From Foliimonas ilicis (GTDB lineage: Bacteria; Pseudomonadota; Alphaproteobacteria; Rhizobiales; Rhizobiaceae): DNA of 64,000 nucleotides. The stretch is from positions 124,001 to 188,000 of the forward strand of contig NZ_JBDUUH010000008.1 of assembly GCF_039939195.1 (NCBI RefSeq). Direction: 5' to 3'. The notes under the pieces were generated by a model. That model saw only the letters and a list, made by a program, of their open reading frames with translations, searched no databases and was not told the DNA's origin. Positions 35,343-45,323 of this stretch are shown here, piece after piece. How positions within the stretch are numbered: position 1 is the first letter of the stretch; each line of letters starts with the position of its first letter. The translations under genes were made by a program, and so were the position numbers.

Positions 35343-36938
35343 ATGTTAAAGAAACTGACTTTTGCGGCTGTACTTGTAGCCGCAACGGCGCTTAGCGGCG
35401 TCGCGAGCGCAAAGACGTTCGTCTATTGTTCGGAAGGATCGCCGGAAGGCTTCGATCCGGGTCTGTACACGGCCGGCACGACGTTCGATGCGTCTGCCCA
35501 CACCGTTTACAACCGCCTTCTTGAATTCAAGAAGGGCACCACTGAAACCGAACCGGGTCTGGCCGAAAGCTGGGAAATCTCCGATGACGGTCTCGAATAC
35601 ACTTTCAAGGTACGTCCGGGCGTCAAGTTCCAGACGACCGAGTTCTTCACGCCGACGCGCGAACTGAACGCTGACGACATTGTGTTCTCGTTCGATCGCC
35701 AGCTCAACAAAGACAATGCCTGGAACCAGTATGTCGCTGGTGCTGCCTGGGAATATTCCGCAGGCATGGGCTTTCCTGAACTGATCAAGTCGGTCGAAAA
35801 AGTCGACGACATGACGGTCAAGTTCGTCCTCAACACGAAGGAAGCTCCGTTCCTCGCCAATCTGGCGATGCCTTTCGCGTCGATCATGTCGAAGGAATAC
35901 ACCGACAAGCTCGAAGCCGATGGCAAGAAGGAACAGCTCAACCAGCAGCCGGTCGGCACTGGCCCGTTCTCCTTCGTCGCCTACCAGCAGGACGCCGTGA
36001 TCCGTTACAAGGCCAACCCGGACTATTGGGGCGGCGTTCAGAAGATCGATGACCTCGTCTTCGCAATCACGCCGGACGCTTCGGTGCGTTTCCAGAAGCT
36101 GAAGGCTGGCGAATGCCACCTGATGCCTTTCCCGAACGCTGCCGACGTTGAAGCCATGAAGGCCGACACCAATCTGAAGGTGGAAGAGCAGGAAGGCCTG
36201 AACGTCGCCTACCTCGCTTACAACACGACGCAGGCTCCGTTCGACAAGGTTGAAGTCCGCAAGGCGCTCAACATGGCGATCAACAAGCAGGCGATCGTCG
36301 ATGCGGTGTTCCAGGGTGCTGCAACGCCTGCCAAAAACCCGATCCCGCCGACAATGTGGTCTTATGACGAAGCCACCAAGGACGATGCATACGATCCGGA
36401 AGCAGCCAAGAAGATGCTTACGGATGCCGGCGTCTCCGACCTTTCGATGAAGGTCTGGGCAATGCCTGTATCGCGTCCTTACATGCTCAATGCACGTCGT
36501 GCGGCTGAACTCATCCAGTCGGACTTCGCGGCAATCGGCGTGAAGGTCGAAATCGTCTCGTATGAGTGGGCCGAATATCTCGACCGCTCGAAGGCCAAGG
36601 ACCGCGACGGTGCGGTTATCCTCGGCTGGACCGGCGACAATGGCGATCCGGACAACTTCCTGCACACCCTGCTCGGCTGCGATGCAGTCGGCGGAAACAA
36701 CCGCGCTCAGTGGTGCAATGAAGAGTTCAACAAGCTCGTTCTGGAAGCAAAGACGACGACCGATCAGGCCGAGCGTGTGAAGCTTTACGAGCAGGCACAG
36801 CAGGTGTTCAAGCGTGAAGCTCCTTGGGCAACGCTCGACCACTCGCTCTCCATCGTTCCGATGCGCAAGGAAGTCCAGGGCTTCGTTCAGAGCCCGCTCG
36901 GCGATTTCGCTTTCGACGGCGTAGACATCGCAGAATAA
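35343..36938 (+). CDS. dppA: Dipeptide-type ABC transporter substrate-binding protein
   Basis: A 531-residue periplasmic SBP_bac_5 protein. The signal peptide spans ~1-23 (KKLTFAAVLVAATALSGVASA), with mature KTFVYCSEGSPEGFDPG. The family motif region FDRQLNKDNAWN and the C-terminal DNGDPDNFL stretch match DppA/DdpA. It captures dipeptides or related short peptides, perhaps haem in some relatives. It leads the dppABCDF operon; a strong stem-loop follows its stop, suited to making dppA message more abundant than the rest. The symbol is by close resemblance. Confidence 0.9.
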   Translation: MLKKLTFAAVLVAATALSGVASAKTFVYCSEGSPEGFDPGLYTAGTTFDASAHTVYNRLLEFKKGTTETEPGLAESWEISDDGLEYTFKVRPGVKFQTTEFFTPTRELNADDIVFSFDRQLNKDNAWNQYVAGAAWEYSAGMGFPELIKSVEKVDDMTVKFVLNTKEAPFLANLAMPFASIMSKEYTDKLEADGKKEQLNQQPVGTGPFSFVAYQQDAVIRYKANPDYWGGVQKIDDLVFAITPDASVRFQKLKAGECHLMPFPNAADVEAMKADTNLKVEEQEGLNVAYLAYNTTQAPFDKVEVRKALNMAINKQAIVDAVFQGAATPAKNPIPPTMWSYDEATKDDAYDPEAAKKMLTDAGVSDLSMKVWAMPVSRPYMLNARRAAELIQSDFAAIGVKVEIVSYEWAEYLDRSKAKDRDGAVILGWTGDNGDPDNFLHTLLGCDAVGGNNRAQWCNEEFNKLVLEAKTTTDQAERVKLYEQAQQVFKREAPWATLDHSLSIVPMRKEVQGFVQSPLGDFAFDGVDIAE

Positions 36939-36958
36939 GTCCACTTCAGGACTGGCAA

Positions 36959-36989
36959 TTCGGGGCGCTTGCAATGCAGGCGCCCCGAA
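36959..36989. promoter_or_regulatory. Intercistronic stem-loop between dppA and dppB
   Basis: TTCGGGGCGC (36959-36968) pairs perfectly with GCGCCCCGAA (36980-36989) across an 11-base loop. There is no T-run, so it looks like an RNA-stabilising or processing hairpin rather than a terminator. Confidence 0.75.
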
Positions 36990-37031
36990 GCGCATTCTGT
37001 ATCCTCCTCGGAACATCTATAAGGGTCCGAA

Positions 37032-38036
37032 ATGCTCCGATTTTTGCTTGGCCGGCTGGCCGTCCTGATCCCGACTTTCATCGGGGTTTCGATCATCGCT
37101 TTCTCATTCATCCGCCTTTTGCCCGGCGATCCCGTAATGCTGATGTCCGGCGAACGCGTCATGTCGCCCGAGCGCCATGCGCAGATCATGCATCAGCTCG
37201 GCTATGACCGTCCCATCGTCTTCCAGTATCTGGATTATCTGAAGGGCATCGTCACCGGTGATCTCGGCAATTCCATCGTCACAAAGCAGCCGATCGTAGA
37301 CTCATTCTTCGCGCTGTTTCCGGCAACGCTAGAGCTTTCCATCTGCGCGATCATTTTCGCCGTCGTGCTCGGCATCCCGGCAGGCATTTTCGCCGCGATC
37401 AAGCGCGGCTCGTTCTTCGACCAGTCGATCATGGGTACAGCGCTTGTCGGCTATTCCATGCCGATCTTCTGGTGGGGTCTGCTGCTCATCATCCTTTTCT
37501 CCGGCGTGCTGCAGTGGACGCCCGTTTCGGGCCGCATCTCGCTGATGTATTTCTTCCCGCCCGTCACCGGCTTCATGCTGATCGACTCGCTTCTTTCGGG
37601 GCAGGCAGGTGCATTCAAATCCGCAGCCAGCCATCTCATTTTGCCGACCATCGTTCTGGGCACCATCCCGCTTGCGGTGATTGCGCGCCAGACGCGCTCG
37701 GCAATGCTTGAAGTGCTGGGCGAGGATTATGTAAGAACGGCGCGCGCCAAGGGCTTGTCGCCTTTCCGCGTCATCGGCGTTCACGCGCTTCGCAATGCGA
37801 TGATCCCTGTCATCACGACGATCGGCCTGCAGGTCGGCGTTCTGATGGCAGGCGCTATCCTGACCGAAACGATCTTCTCCTGGCCGGGCATCGGCAAGTG
37901 GATGGTCGATTCCGTCTTCCGGCGTGACTACCCGGTCATTCAGGGCGGCCTGCTCATCATTGCGGGCATCATCATGCTGGTAAATCTCGCGGTCGATCTG
38001 CTCTACGGCTTGATCAACCCGCGTATACGGAACTGA
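37032..38036 (+). CDS. dppB: Dipeptide-type ABC transporter permease B
   Basis: A 334-residue permease with six or so membrane helices. The N-terminal MLRFLLGRLAVLIPTFIGVS is typical of DppB/OppB. The EAA loop is seen in YVRTARAKGLSPFRVIGVHALRNA (~235). It pairs with DppC, encoded 10 bases downstream, to form the channel for the dipeptide-type importer. An AAGGG lies before the ATG. Confidence 0.92.
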   Translation: MLRFLLGRLAVLIPTFIGVSIIAFSFIRLLPGDPVMLMSGERVMSPERHAQIMHQLGYDRPIVFQYLDYLKGIVTGDLGNSIVTKQPIVDSFFALFPATLELSICAIIFAVVLGIPAGIFAAIKRGSFFDQSIMGTALVGYSMPIFWWGLLLIILFSGVLQWTPVSGRISLMYFFPPVTGFMLIDSLLSGQAGAFKSAASHLILPTIVLGTIPLAVIARQTRSAMLEVLGEDYVRTARAKGLSPFRVIGVHALRNAMIPVITTIGLQVGVLMAGAILTETIFSWPGIGKWMVDSVFRRDYPVIQGGLLIIAGIIMLVNLAVDLLYGLINPRIRN

Positions 38037-38046
38037 GGGCTCTTAA

Positions 38047-38955
38047 ATGGCCGATACAACAACTGTTGAAGTTCCTACGCAGGACCCGACGAGCGCACGC
38101 CGCTTCAAGGAATTCTGGTATTACTTCTCCGAAAATCGCGGTGCAGTCATGGGACTGTTCGTGTTCATCCTTCTCGTCATCATCGCGCTTCTGGCGCCGT
38201 TGATCGCACCGCATGCGCCAAACGCGCAGTATCGCGATGCGGTTCTCGTTCCGCCATTCTGGGAAGCGGGCGGCCGTTCGGCTTATCTGCTTGGCACGGA
38301 CGCAGTCGGTCGCGACATGCTTTCGCGTCTGCTCTATGGCGCGCGCTATTCGCTGTTCATTGGCGTGGTGGTCACCACCATCGCGCTGGTTGGCGGCGTC
38401 TTCATCGGCGTCATCGCGGGTTATTTCCGCGGATGGGTCGATACGGTCATCATGCGCGTCATGGACATCATCCTTGCATTCCCGTCGCTGCTTCTGGCGC
38501 TGGTTCTCGTGGCGGTGCTCGGACCTGGCCTCACCAATGCGATGATCGCAATCGCGCTGGTCCTCCAGCCGCATTTCGTGCGCCTCACGCGTGCCGCCGT
38601 CATGGCCGAAAAGAACCGCGAATATGTAACCGCGGCTAAGGTCGCGGGCGCTGGCCGGCTTCGGCTGATGTTCTTCACCATCCTGCCGAACTGCCTGGCA
38701 CCGCTCATCGTTCAGGGCACTTTGTCCTTTTCGAACGCGATCCTCGATGCGGCGGCACTTGGCTTTCTGGGCATGGGCGCGCAGCCGCCGACACCTGAAT
38801 GGGGCACGATGCTTGCCGAAGCGCGCGAGTTCATTCTGCGCGCTTGGTGGGTCGTCACGTTCCCGGGTCTGGCAATTCTCATCACGGTTCTTGCCATCAA
38901 TCTGATGGGCGATGGCCTGCGCGATGCGCTCGATCCAAAACTGAAGAGGTCGTAG
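38047..38955 (+). CDS. dppC: Dipeptide-type ABC transporter permease C
   Basis: A 302-residue permease. The N-terminal OppC-type region (FKEFWYYFSENRGAVMGLF), the LLGTDAVGRDMLSRLLYGARYSL motif (~80) and the EAA loop YVTAAKVAGAGRLRLMF (~195) are all recognisable. It starts 10 bases after dppB and is followed after 3 bases by dppD, in a tight operon. Confidence 0.92.
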   Translation: MADTTTVEVPTQDPTSARRFKEFWYYFSENRGAVMGLFVFILLVIIALLAPLIAPHAPNAQYRDAVLVPPFWEAGGRSAYLLGTDAVGRDMLSRLLYGARYSLFIGVVVTTIALVGGVFIGVIAGYFRGWVDTVIMRVMDIILAFPSLLLALVLVAVLGPGLTNAMIAIALVLQPHFVRLTRAAVMAEKNREYVTAAKVAGAGRLRLMFFTILPNCLAPLIVQGTLSFSNAILDAAALGFLGMGAQPPTPEWGTMLAEAREFILRAWWVVTFPGLAILITVLAINLMGDGLRDALDPKLKRS

Positions 38956-38958
38956 ATC

Positions 38959-39813
38959 ATGGCGCTTCTGGAAATCAAAAATCTCGTCGTCGAGTTCGAC
39001 ACGGCATCCGGCCCGTTCCGCGCGGTGGATGGCGTGTCGCTGGGCGTCGAGCAACGCGAAGTGCTGGCGATCGTCGGCGAGTCCGGCTCGGGCAAATCCG
39101 TGTCGATGCTGGCCGTCATGGGGCTTTTGCCGAGCACGGCAAAGGTTACCGCCGACAGCATGAGCTTCAACGGCATCGACCTTCTAAAACTGGACACTGC
39201 CGCGCGGCGCAAGATCATCGGCAAGGACATTGCCATGATCTTTCAGGAGCCGATGGCGAGCCTCAATCCGAGCTTCACAGTCGGCTTTCAGATCGAGGAA
39301 GTCCTGAATGTTCACATGGGCATGGACGGCAAGCAGCGCCGTGCAAGGGCAATCGAACTGTTGCAACTGGTCGGCATCAACGAACCTGAGGACCGGCTGA
39401 AATCCTATCCGCACCAGATGTCGGGCGGCCAGTGCCAGCGCGTGATGATCGCCATCGCGATTGCCTGCAATCCCAAGCTTTTGATTGCCGACGAGCCGAC
39501 CACCGCGCTCGACGTGACGATCCAGAAGCAGATCCTCGACCTGTTGATGCGTCTACAGGCTGAACACGGCATGGGCCTCATCATGATCACCCACAATATG
39601 GGTGTGGTCGCCGAAACCGCCGACCGCGTCATCGTGCAATACAAGGGAAAGAAGATGGAAGAGGCAGACGTTCTGTCGCTTTTTGAAAATCCCAAGAGCA
39701 ACTACACGCGCGCGCTGCTTTCGGCGCTTCCGGAAAATGCCGTCGGAGACAGGCTGCCGACCATCTCCGATTTCGTCATCGACGAGGCACAACCATCAGG
39801 AAATGCCGCATGA
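38959..39813 (+). CDS. dppD: Dipeptide-type ABC transporter ATP-binding protein D
   Basis: A 284-residue ATPase of the OppD/DppD class. Walker A is GESGSGKSV (~40), the signature MSGGQCQRVMIAIA, Walker B LLIADEPTTALD, and the switch His in MITHNMG. It lacks much of the C-terminal cysteine-rich oligopeptide motif seen in longer DppD proteins, so the substrate-side extension is short. Its stop overlaps the dppF start (ATGA). Confidence 0.9.
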   Translation: MALLEIKNLVVEFDTASGPFRAVDGVSLGVEQREVLAIVGESGSGKSVSMLAVMGLLPSTAKVTADSMSFNGIDLLKLDTAARRKIIGKDIAMIFQEPMASLNPSFTVGFQIEEVLNVHMGMDGKQRRARAIELLQLVGINEPEDRLKSYPHQMSGGQCQRVMIAIAIACNPKLLIADEPTTALDVTIQKQILDLLMRLQAEHGMGLIMITHNMGVVAETADRVIVQYKGKKMEEADVLSLFENPKSNYTRALLSALPENAVGDRLPTISDFVIDEAQPSGNAA

Positions 39814-40640
39814 GCAATATCGTTCTCGAAGCGAAGAATATCGTTCGCGACTACCATGTACCCGGCGGCCTGTTTTCCAAGGCCAGAACCGTTCATGCCG
39901 TCAAAGGCGTCAGCTTTTCGGTGGAGCAGGGCAAGACGCTGGCGATCGTCGGTGAAAGCGGCTGCGGAAAGTCCACGCTGGCCCGCATCGTCACGCTCAT
40001 CGATCCGGCGACGTCGGGCGAGCTTTTCATCGACGGCAACAAGGTCGACATTGCCAAGCAGAGCCTGACCCCGGAAATGCGCCGCAAGGTGCAGATCATT
40101 TTCCAGAACCCTTATGGCTCGCTCAACCCGCGCCAGAAGATCGGCGACGTGCTTGGTGAACCGTTGAAGATCAACACCAAAGTTCCGGCCGCCGAGCGGC
40201 GCGAGCGGGCAATGGCGATGCTGAAGAAGGTCGGCCTCGGCCACGAGCATTACAACCGCTATCCGCACATGTTCTCAGGCGGCCAGCGGCAGCGCATCGC
40301 AATCGCGCGTGCGCTTATGCTCAATCCGAGCCTTCTGGTGCTGGACGAGCCTGTCTCGGCACTCGATCTGTCCGTTCAGGCACAGGTGCTGAACCTGCTG
40401 GCGGACCTTCAGGACGAGTTCAAGCTGACCTACGTCTTCATCAGCCACGACCTCTCAGTGGTGCGCTATATCGCCGATGATGTGATGGTGATGTATTTCG
40501 GCGAAGCGGTGGAATACGGCCCGCGCGACGAGGTGTTTTCCAACCCGCAGCACAGCTACACCAAGACCCTATTCGCCGCGACGCCACGCGCCGATGTCGA
40601 CAGCATCAAGGCACGGCTGGCTCGCAAAAAAGCTGCCTGA
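39810..40640 (+). CDS. dppF: Dipeptide-type ABC transporter ATP-binding protein F
   Basis: A 276-residue partner ATPase. Walker A GESGCGKST (~50), signature FSGGQRQRIAIARAL, Walker B LLVLDEPVSALD and ISHDLSVVRYIADDV are visible. It lies at the end of the operon, overlaps dppD by 4 bases, and is followed by a strong hairpin terminator. Two distinct ATPases are usual for this importer class. Confidence 0.92.
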   Translation: MSNIVLEAKNIVRDYHVPGGLFSKARTVHAVKGVSFSVEQGKTLAIVGESGCGKSTLARIVTLIDPATSGELFIDGNKVDIAKQSLTPEMRRKVQIIFQNPYGSLNPRQKIGDVLGEPLKINTKVPAAERRERAMAMLKKVGLGHEHYNRYPHMFSGGQRQRIAIARALMLNPSLLVLDEPVSALDLSVQAQVLNLLADLQDEFKLTYVFISHDLSVVRYIADDVMVMYFGEAVEYGPRDEVFSNPQHSYTKTLFAATPRADVDSIKARLARKKAA

Positions 40641-40664
40641 GGTCTGAGACGAGTTGTTGGATTG

Positions 40665-40706
40665 AGGGCCGGAAAGCGTGAGCCGCTTTTCGGCCCTTTG
40701 TTTATT
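40665..40706 (+). terminator. Rho-independent-like terminator after dppF
   Basis: AGGGCCGGAAAGCG (40665-40678) and CGCTTTTCGGCCCT (40684-40697) form a 14-base stem with one G-U pair and a 5-base loop. It is followed by TTGTTTATT. It also lies beyond the end of the convergent tonB gene. Confidence 0.8.
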
Positions 40707-40761
40707 CAGGGTTCCGGTTGAACCCTGCCGTTGCGTGGATTGGCCAAGCGGCTTCTCCGAA

Positions 40762-41643
40762 CTACCGCGTGCTAAATCGAACCGGAACCGTTAGGCTCAT
40801 GCGGCTCTTGGCGATCTCCGGCGGCGGTGCCGGAACCGGTGATGCGCGGCGCACCATGTCGAGTGCGGCCTGATCGAGATCGGCATTTCCCGACGAGCCG
40901 GAAAGGCTTGCCGAAACCACATTGCCCGAACTGTCGATCGAGAAACGAACGCTGACCGTACCTTGGTCGCCGCCAGCGCTGCGCGGATAGCGCTTGTGCC
41001 TGTTCAGCCAGGCCAGCACGCGCGATTGCCATTTTGCCGGGCTGACGCTTGGCGCGGTAGACTGCCTGCTGGTTGCTGCTGAAGCGCGGGCAGGACGAGG
41101 TTCCGCCTTGGCGACTTCCCGCTTGGGTTCGGCCCGCGGCTCCGGCTTCTTGCGCTTGACCGGCTCTTTCTTTGCAACCGGCTTTTCCGGCACGATCTTC
41201 GGGCGCTGCTGAGGCAGGGGAATTGCCACCTCTGGCGTGATCGCCTCGGCGATTTCCTGCTCGGGTTCTTCCGGTACTTCTTCGGCCGTCTCTTCCGGCA
41301 CGACTTCCTCAGGCGTCTCTTCGACGACTTCCTCGGTCACTTCTTCTTCTACCGGCTCAGGTTCGACCTCTTCCGGCTCGACGGTTTCTTCCGTTATCTG
41401 CTCTTTTAACGCGACCGTCTCTACCTCTTCGATCGGCGCAACCGGCAAGGGTGCAAGCTCGATCATCATCGCGCTCTCGGCAGCCTGTGCGGTAAGATCC
41501 TGTTGGCTCAAACTGTGGATCGTATAGGCGGCGAGCGCATGTGCGGTCACAACGACCACACCGGCTACGGTCCAGCGACCAACTTCGCGGAGCGAAGGCA
41601 GGCTGCCATGGATGAGCGAAGGTGCCTTGTCTTTAGCCATCAT
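40762..41643 (-). CDS. tonB: TonB-family energy transducer
   Basis: A 293-residue protein. A short cytoplasmic part precedes one membrane anchor (~25-45), then a long Glu/Pro/Val-rich rigid stretch (~70-145), a basic Lys/Pro-rich part and a C-terminal TonB domain (~205-293, with RYPRSAGGDQGTVSVRFSID and the tail VPVRF). It links ExbB/ExbD proton flow to outer-membrane receptors. It is the last gene of exbB-exbD-tonB, overlapping the exbD stop by ATGA. The iron box before exbB suggests iron control. Confidence 0.9.
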   Translation of the reverse strand: MMAKDKAPSLIHGSLPSLREVGRWTVAGVVVVTAHALAAYTIHSLSQQDLTAQAAESAMMIELAPLPVAPIEEVETVALKEQITEETVEPEEVEPEPVEEEVTEEVVEETPEEVVPEETAEEVPEEPEQEIAEAITPEVAIPLPQQRPKIVPEKPVAKKEPVKRKKPEPRAEPKREVAKAEPRPARASAATSRQSTAPSVSPAKWQSRVLAWLNRHKRYPRSAGGDQGTVSVRFSIDSSGNVVSASLSGSSGNADLDQAALDMVRRASPVPAPPPEIAKSRMSLTVPVRFSTR

Positions 41644-42086
41644 TGCGCAGCAGGTGCTCCCTCCACCGGGACGTTTTCCAGTCCGACGAGGGCGATTTTC
41701 AGATAGCCGGAGCTGCGCAGCAGGTTCATCACTTCCATCAGCTCGCCATAGTCGACGACTTTGTCGGCACGAAGGAAGATGCGTGTTTCCTTGTCCCCGC
41801 CGGTGATCTGGTCGAGCTTGGCGGCGAATGTCGCGCGGTCGACGGTATCGTTGCCGACCGAGAGCGTCAGATCCTGCTTCAGCGTCAGGAACAAAGGTTC
41901 TTCGGGGCGAGGCTGCGGCGTTGCCGTCGATCCGGGAAGATCGACATTCACATCCACTGTGGCAAGCGGTGCCGCCACCATGAAGATGATGAGCAGAACC
42001 AGCATCACGTCGATGAATGGCGTGACGTTGATCTCGTGCGTTTCTTCGAGATCGTCGCCTGCGTTTTCCCTGACTTTACCGGCCAT
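41640..42086 (-). CDS. exbD: TonB-system proton channel protein ExbD
   Basis: A 148-residue protein with a single N-terminal membrane helix and a periplasmic domain. The family Asp is in NVTPFIDVMLVLLIIF (~22-37). The C-terminal part includes TRIFLRADKVVDYGELMEVMN. It is cotranscribed 8 bases after exbB and overlaps tonB. Confidence 0.94.
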   Translation of the reverse strand: MAGKVRENAGDDLEETHEINVTPFIDVMLVLLIIFMVAAPLATVDVNVDLPGSTATPQPRPEEPLFLTLKQDLTLSVGNDTVDRATFAAKLDQITGGDKETRIFLRADKVVDYGELMEVMNLLRSSGYLKIALVGLENVPVEGAPAAQ

Positions 42087-42094
42087 GACGAAAC

Positions 42095-43153
<1,059 letters not shown>

Positions 43154-43247
43154 AGTACTTCCCCGTATTGATATCGAGCATGAATGGGCTCTCGGCCCAG
43201 ACACGGACCCGTTTAAGGGGATGGCGTCGCGCCGACAACCCTATTCT

Positions 43248-43262
43248 TGATAATATAAGTCA
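43248..43262. promoter_or_regulatory. Candidate RirA iron-responsive operator (TGA-N9-TCA)
   Basis: TGATAATATAAGTCA matches the rhizobial iron-responsive operator TGA-N9-TCA, about 95-110 bases before exbB. It sits in an AT-rich patch with TTGACA on the minus strand nearby. The match is short, so chance is possible, but the target is a classic iron-regulated operon. Confidence 0.5.
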
Positions 43263-43293
43263 TATTTTGTCAAATTTTTGAGAGTCCAGGAAA

Positions 43294-45027
43294 TTAAGGC
43301 AGCTTTCCGCCGTGCTGGGCTGCGTGAAGCTTGCTGTAAGGGCCGTTCGCGCTGACGAGTTCGTCATGATGGCCTTCTTCCGCAATGCCCTTCTGGTCGA
43401 TGACCACGATGCGGTCGGCATTGCGGATCGTCGCCAGCCGGTGCGCGATGACCAGAGTCGTGCGCCCTTGCGAAAGCTCCGAAAGCGACTTCTGAATTTC
43501 GCGCTCGGTCTGTGTGTCGAGCGCCGATGTCGCCTCGTCCAGAATGAGGATCGGCGGGTTCTTCAGGAACATTCTGGCAATCGCCAGACGCTGCTTCTGT
43601 CCGCCGGAAAGCTTGACGCCGCGCTCGCCGATGACCGTATCGAAACCGTTCGGCAGTTCGGATATGACCGCATCGAGATGCGCGCGCCGCGCGGCATCCA
43701 GAATATCGGCTTCGCTCGCATCGAGCCGTCCATAGGCAATGTTCTCGCGCACCGTCCCGCCGAACAGGAACACGTCCTGCTGCACGATGCCGATCTGATT
43801 GCGCAAGGAAGTCAGCGTCATCGAGCGCACATCTATACCGTCGATGGTGATCGCACCGCGCTCGACTTCGTAGAAGCGAGGCAGCAGCGAGCAGATCGTC
43901 GTTTTACCCGCACCCGAAGGTCCGACGAAGGCGACGGTTTCGCCCGGCTTGATACGCAGATTGACGTCTTCGAGCACATTTCTGCCTGTGCCATAGCCGA
44001 AGGTCACACCGCGATATTCAATGTCGCCACGCAAATGCGGGGCCTGTCTGGCGTCCGTGCGGTCTGCAATATCCGGCTCGGTATCCAGAAGCGCGGTATA
44101 GCGGCGGAAGCCCGCAATGCCCTTCGGATAGGTCTCGATCACCGAGTTGATTTTGTCGATCGGCCGGAAGAACACATTGACCAGCAGCAGGAAGCCGACA
44201 AAGCCGCCATTCGACAATTCGCCCTGCAGCACCAGATAGCTGCCTGCCACCATCACGACGAGCTGGACCAGACGCATGCTCATATAGCTGAGCGACGTGC
44301 TGGCAGCCATGATCTTGTAGGCGGCAAGCTTCGTGCTGCGGTAGCGCGCGTTATCATGCGCGAAAAGCTGCTTTTCGTGCTCCTCATTGGCGAAAGCCTG
44401 GACGACGCGCATGCCGCCGACATTTTCCTCGATGCGCACGTTGAAATCGCCGACGCGGCTGTAAAGCGCCTGCCAGTTTTTCTCCATCTTCCCGCCATAC
44501 ATGGCAGTGAACCAGCCGATCAGCGGGACAATCGCGACGGTGATCAGCGCAAGCTGCACATTGACCATGAACATCAAAGCGAACGCGCCGATCAGTGTCA
44601 TGATCGCTATGAAAAGATCTTCCGGCCCGTGATGCGCGATCTCGCCGATCTCTTCCAGATCCTTGGTCACGCGGGCTACGAGATGGCCGGTCTTCTGGTT
44701 GTCGTAGAAGCTGAACGACAGTTTCTGCAAATGCTCGAAGCTTTTACGGCGCATCTCCGTTTCGATGTTGATGCCCAGCATGTGACCCCAATAGACCACC
44801 ACCGCCATCAGGCCCGTATTCGCGATGTAGATCGCCAATAGCCCGGCAGAGGCGATGAGGATCATGGTCCAGTTCTGCGTCGGCAGCAGATTGTCCACGA
44901 AGGCGCGCACGGCCATCGGAAAGCCGAGTTCCAGCAGGCCCGCGAGCACGGCGCAGGAAAAATCGAGCATGAACAGCCCGCGATGCGGCTGATAGTAGGC
45001 GAAGAAACGATGAAGCATGGAAGACAT
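43294..45027 (-). CDS. ABC exporter, MsbA-like half-transporter
   Basis: A 577-residue protein with an N-terminal six-helix ABC membrane domain (~1-320) fused to an ATPase domain. ATPase motifs are Walker A GPSGAGKTT (~372), signature LSGGQKQRLAIARM, Walker B ILILDEATSALD and IAHRLAT. It forms a homodimer or heterodimer in the inner membrane and exports lipids, drugs or peptides. No neighbour tells which. It stands alone, upstream in direction of exbB but with its own intergenic region. Confidence 0.9.
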   Translation of the reverse strand: MSSMLHRFFAYYQPHRGLFMLDFSCAVLAGLLELGFPMAVRAFVDNLLPTQNWTMILIASAGLLAIYIANTGLMAVVVYWGHMLGINIETEMRRKSFEHLQKLSFSFYDNQKTGHLVARVTKDLEEIGEIAHHGPEDLFIAIMTLIGAFALMFMVNVQLALITVAIVPLIGWFTAMYGGKMEKNWQALYSRVGDFNVRIEENVGGMRVVQAFANEEHEKQLFAHDNARYRSTKLAAYKIMAASTSLSYMSMRLVQLVVMVAGSYLVLQGELSNGGFVGFLLLVNVFFRPIDKINSVIETYPKGIAGFRRYTALLDTEPDIADRTDARQAPHLRGDIEYRGVTFGYGTGRNVLEDVNLRIKPGETVAFVGPSGAGKTTICSLLPRFYEVERGAITIDGIDVRSMTLTSLRNQIGIVQQDVFLFGGTVRENIAYGRLDASEADILDAARRAHLDAVISELPNGFDTVIGERGVKLSGGQKQRLAIARMFLKNPPILILDEATSALDTQTEREIQKSLSELSQGRTTLVIAHRLATIRNADRIVVIDQKGIAEEGHHDELVSANGPYSKLHAAQHGGKLP

Positions 45028-45122
45028 GGGCAGTCCGAAAAGGCTGTGTGGTCGAGACGCGCTCTACTGTATCGGCCCGAAACCGGAATCGGTTGAGGAA
45101 AACACGATGCAGCAGCATTAAA

Positions 45123-45240
45123 GTACCAGCGCGTCTTTGGACGTCTGAAAGGACGTATGGCGCTCTGGTACCGGCGATGGCTTATAGGCTTGAGCCGTCA
45201 TCGCCAATAGGCCAAAGGTGATTATTCTGATCAGGATAAT
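45123..45240. promoter_or_regulatory. Structured leader region with palindromes before the ABC exporter
   Basis: Three symmetric elements lie within about 120 bases: GTACCAG...CTGGTAC (45123-45171); GGCGATGGCT with AGCCGTCATCGCC; and a 20-base near-palindrome ATTATTCTGATCAGGATAAT (45221-45240). The rest of 45028-45323 shows no gene. The last element could be an operator. Confidence 0.45.
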
Positions 45241-45323
45241 TGCAAATCGCCGTCAAATCGGCGGCGCTTTGCCTGCTGCGCAACTCTTTCCGGTCGGATT
45301 TTAAGGCGATTTCCTGGGGTGTA

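Noticed and set aside
35346..37016. 556-codon minus-strand frame opposite the dppA-like gene
   Set aside because: The plus strand encodes a complete binding protein with signal peptide and family motifs; the antisense product has no recognisable features.
43312..44841. 509-codon plus-strand frame opposite the ABC exporter
   Set aside because: The minus strand shows a complete ABC exporter; the plus frame is Arg/His/Asp-rich with no family pattern.
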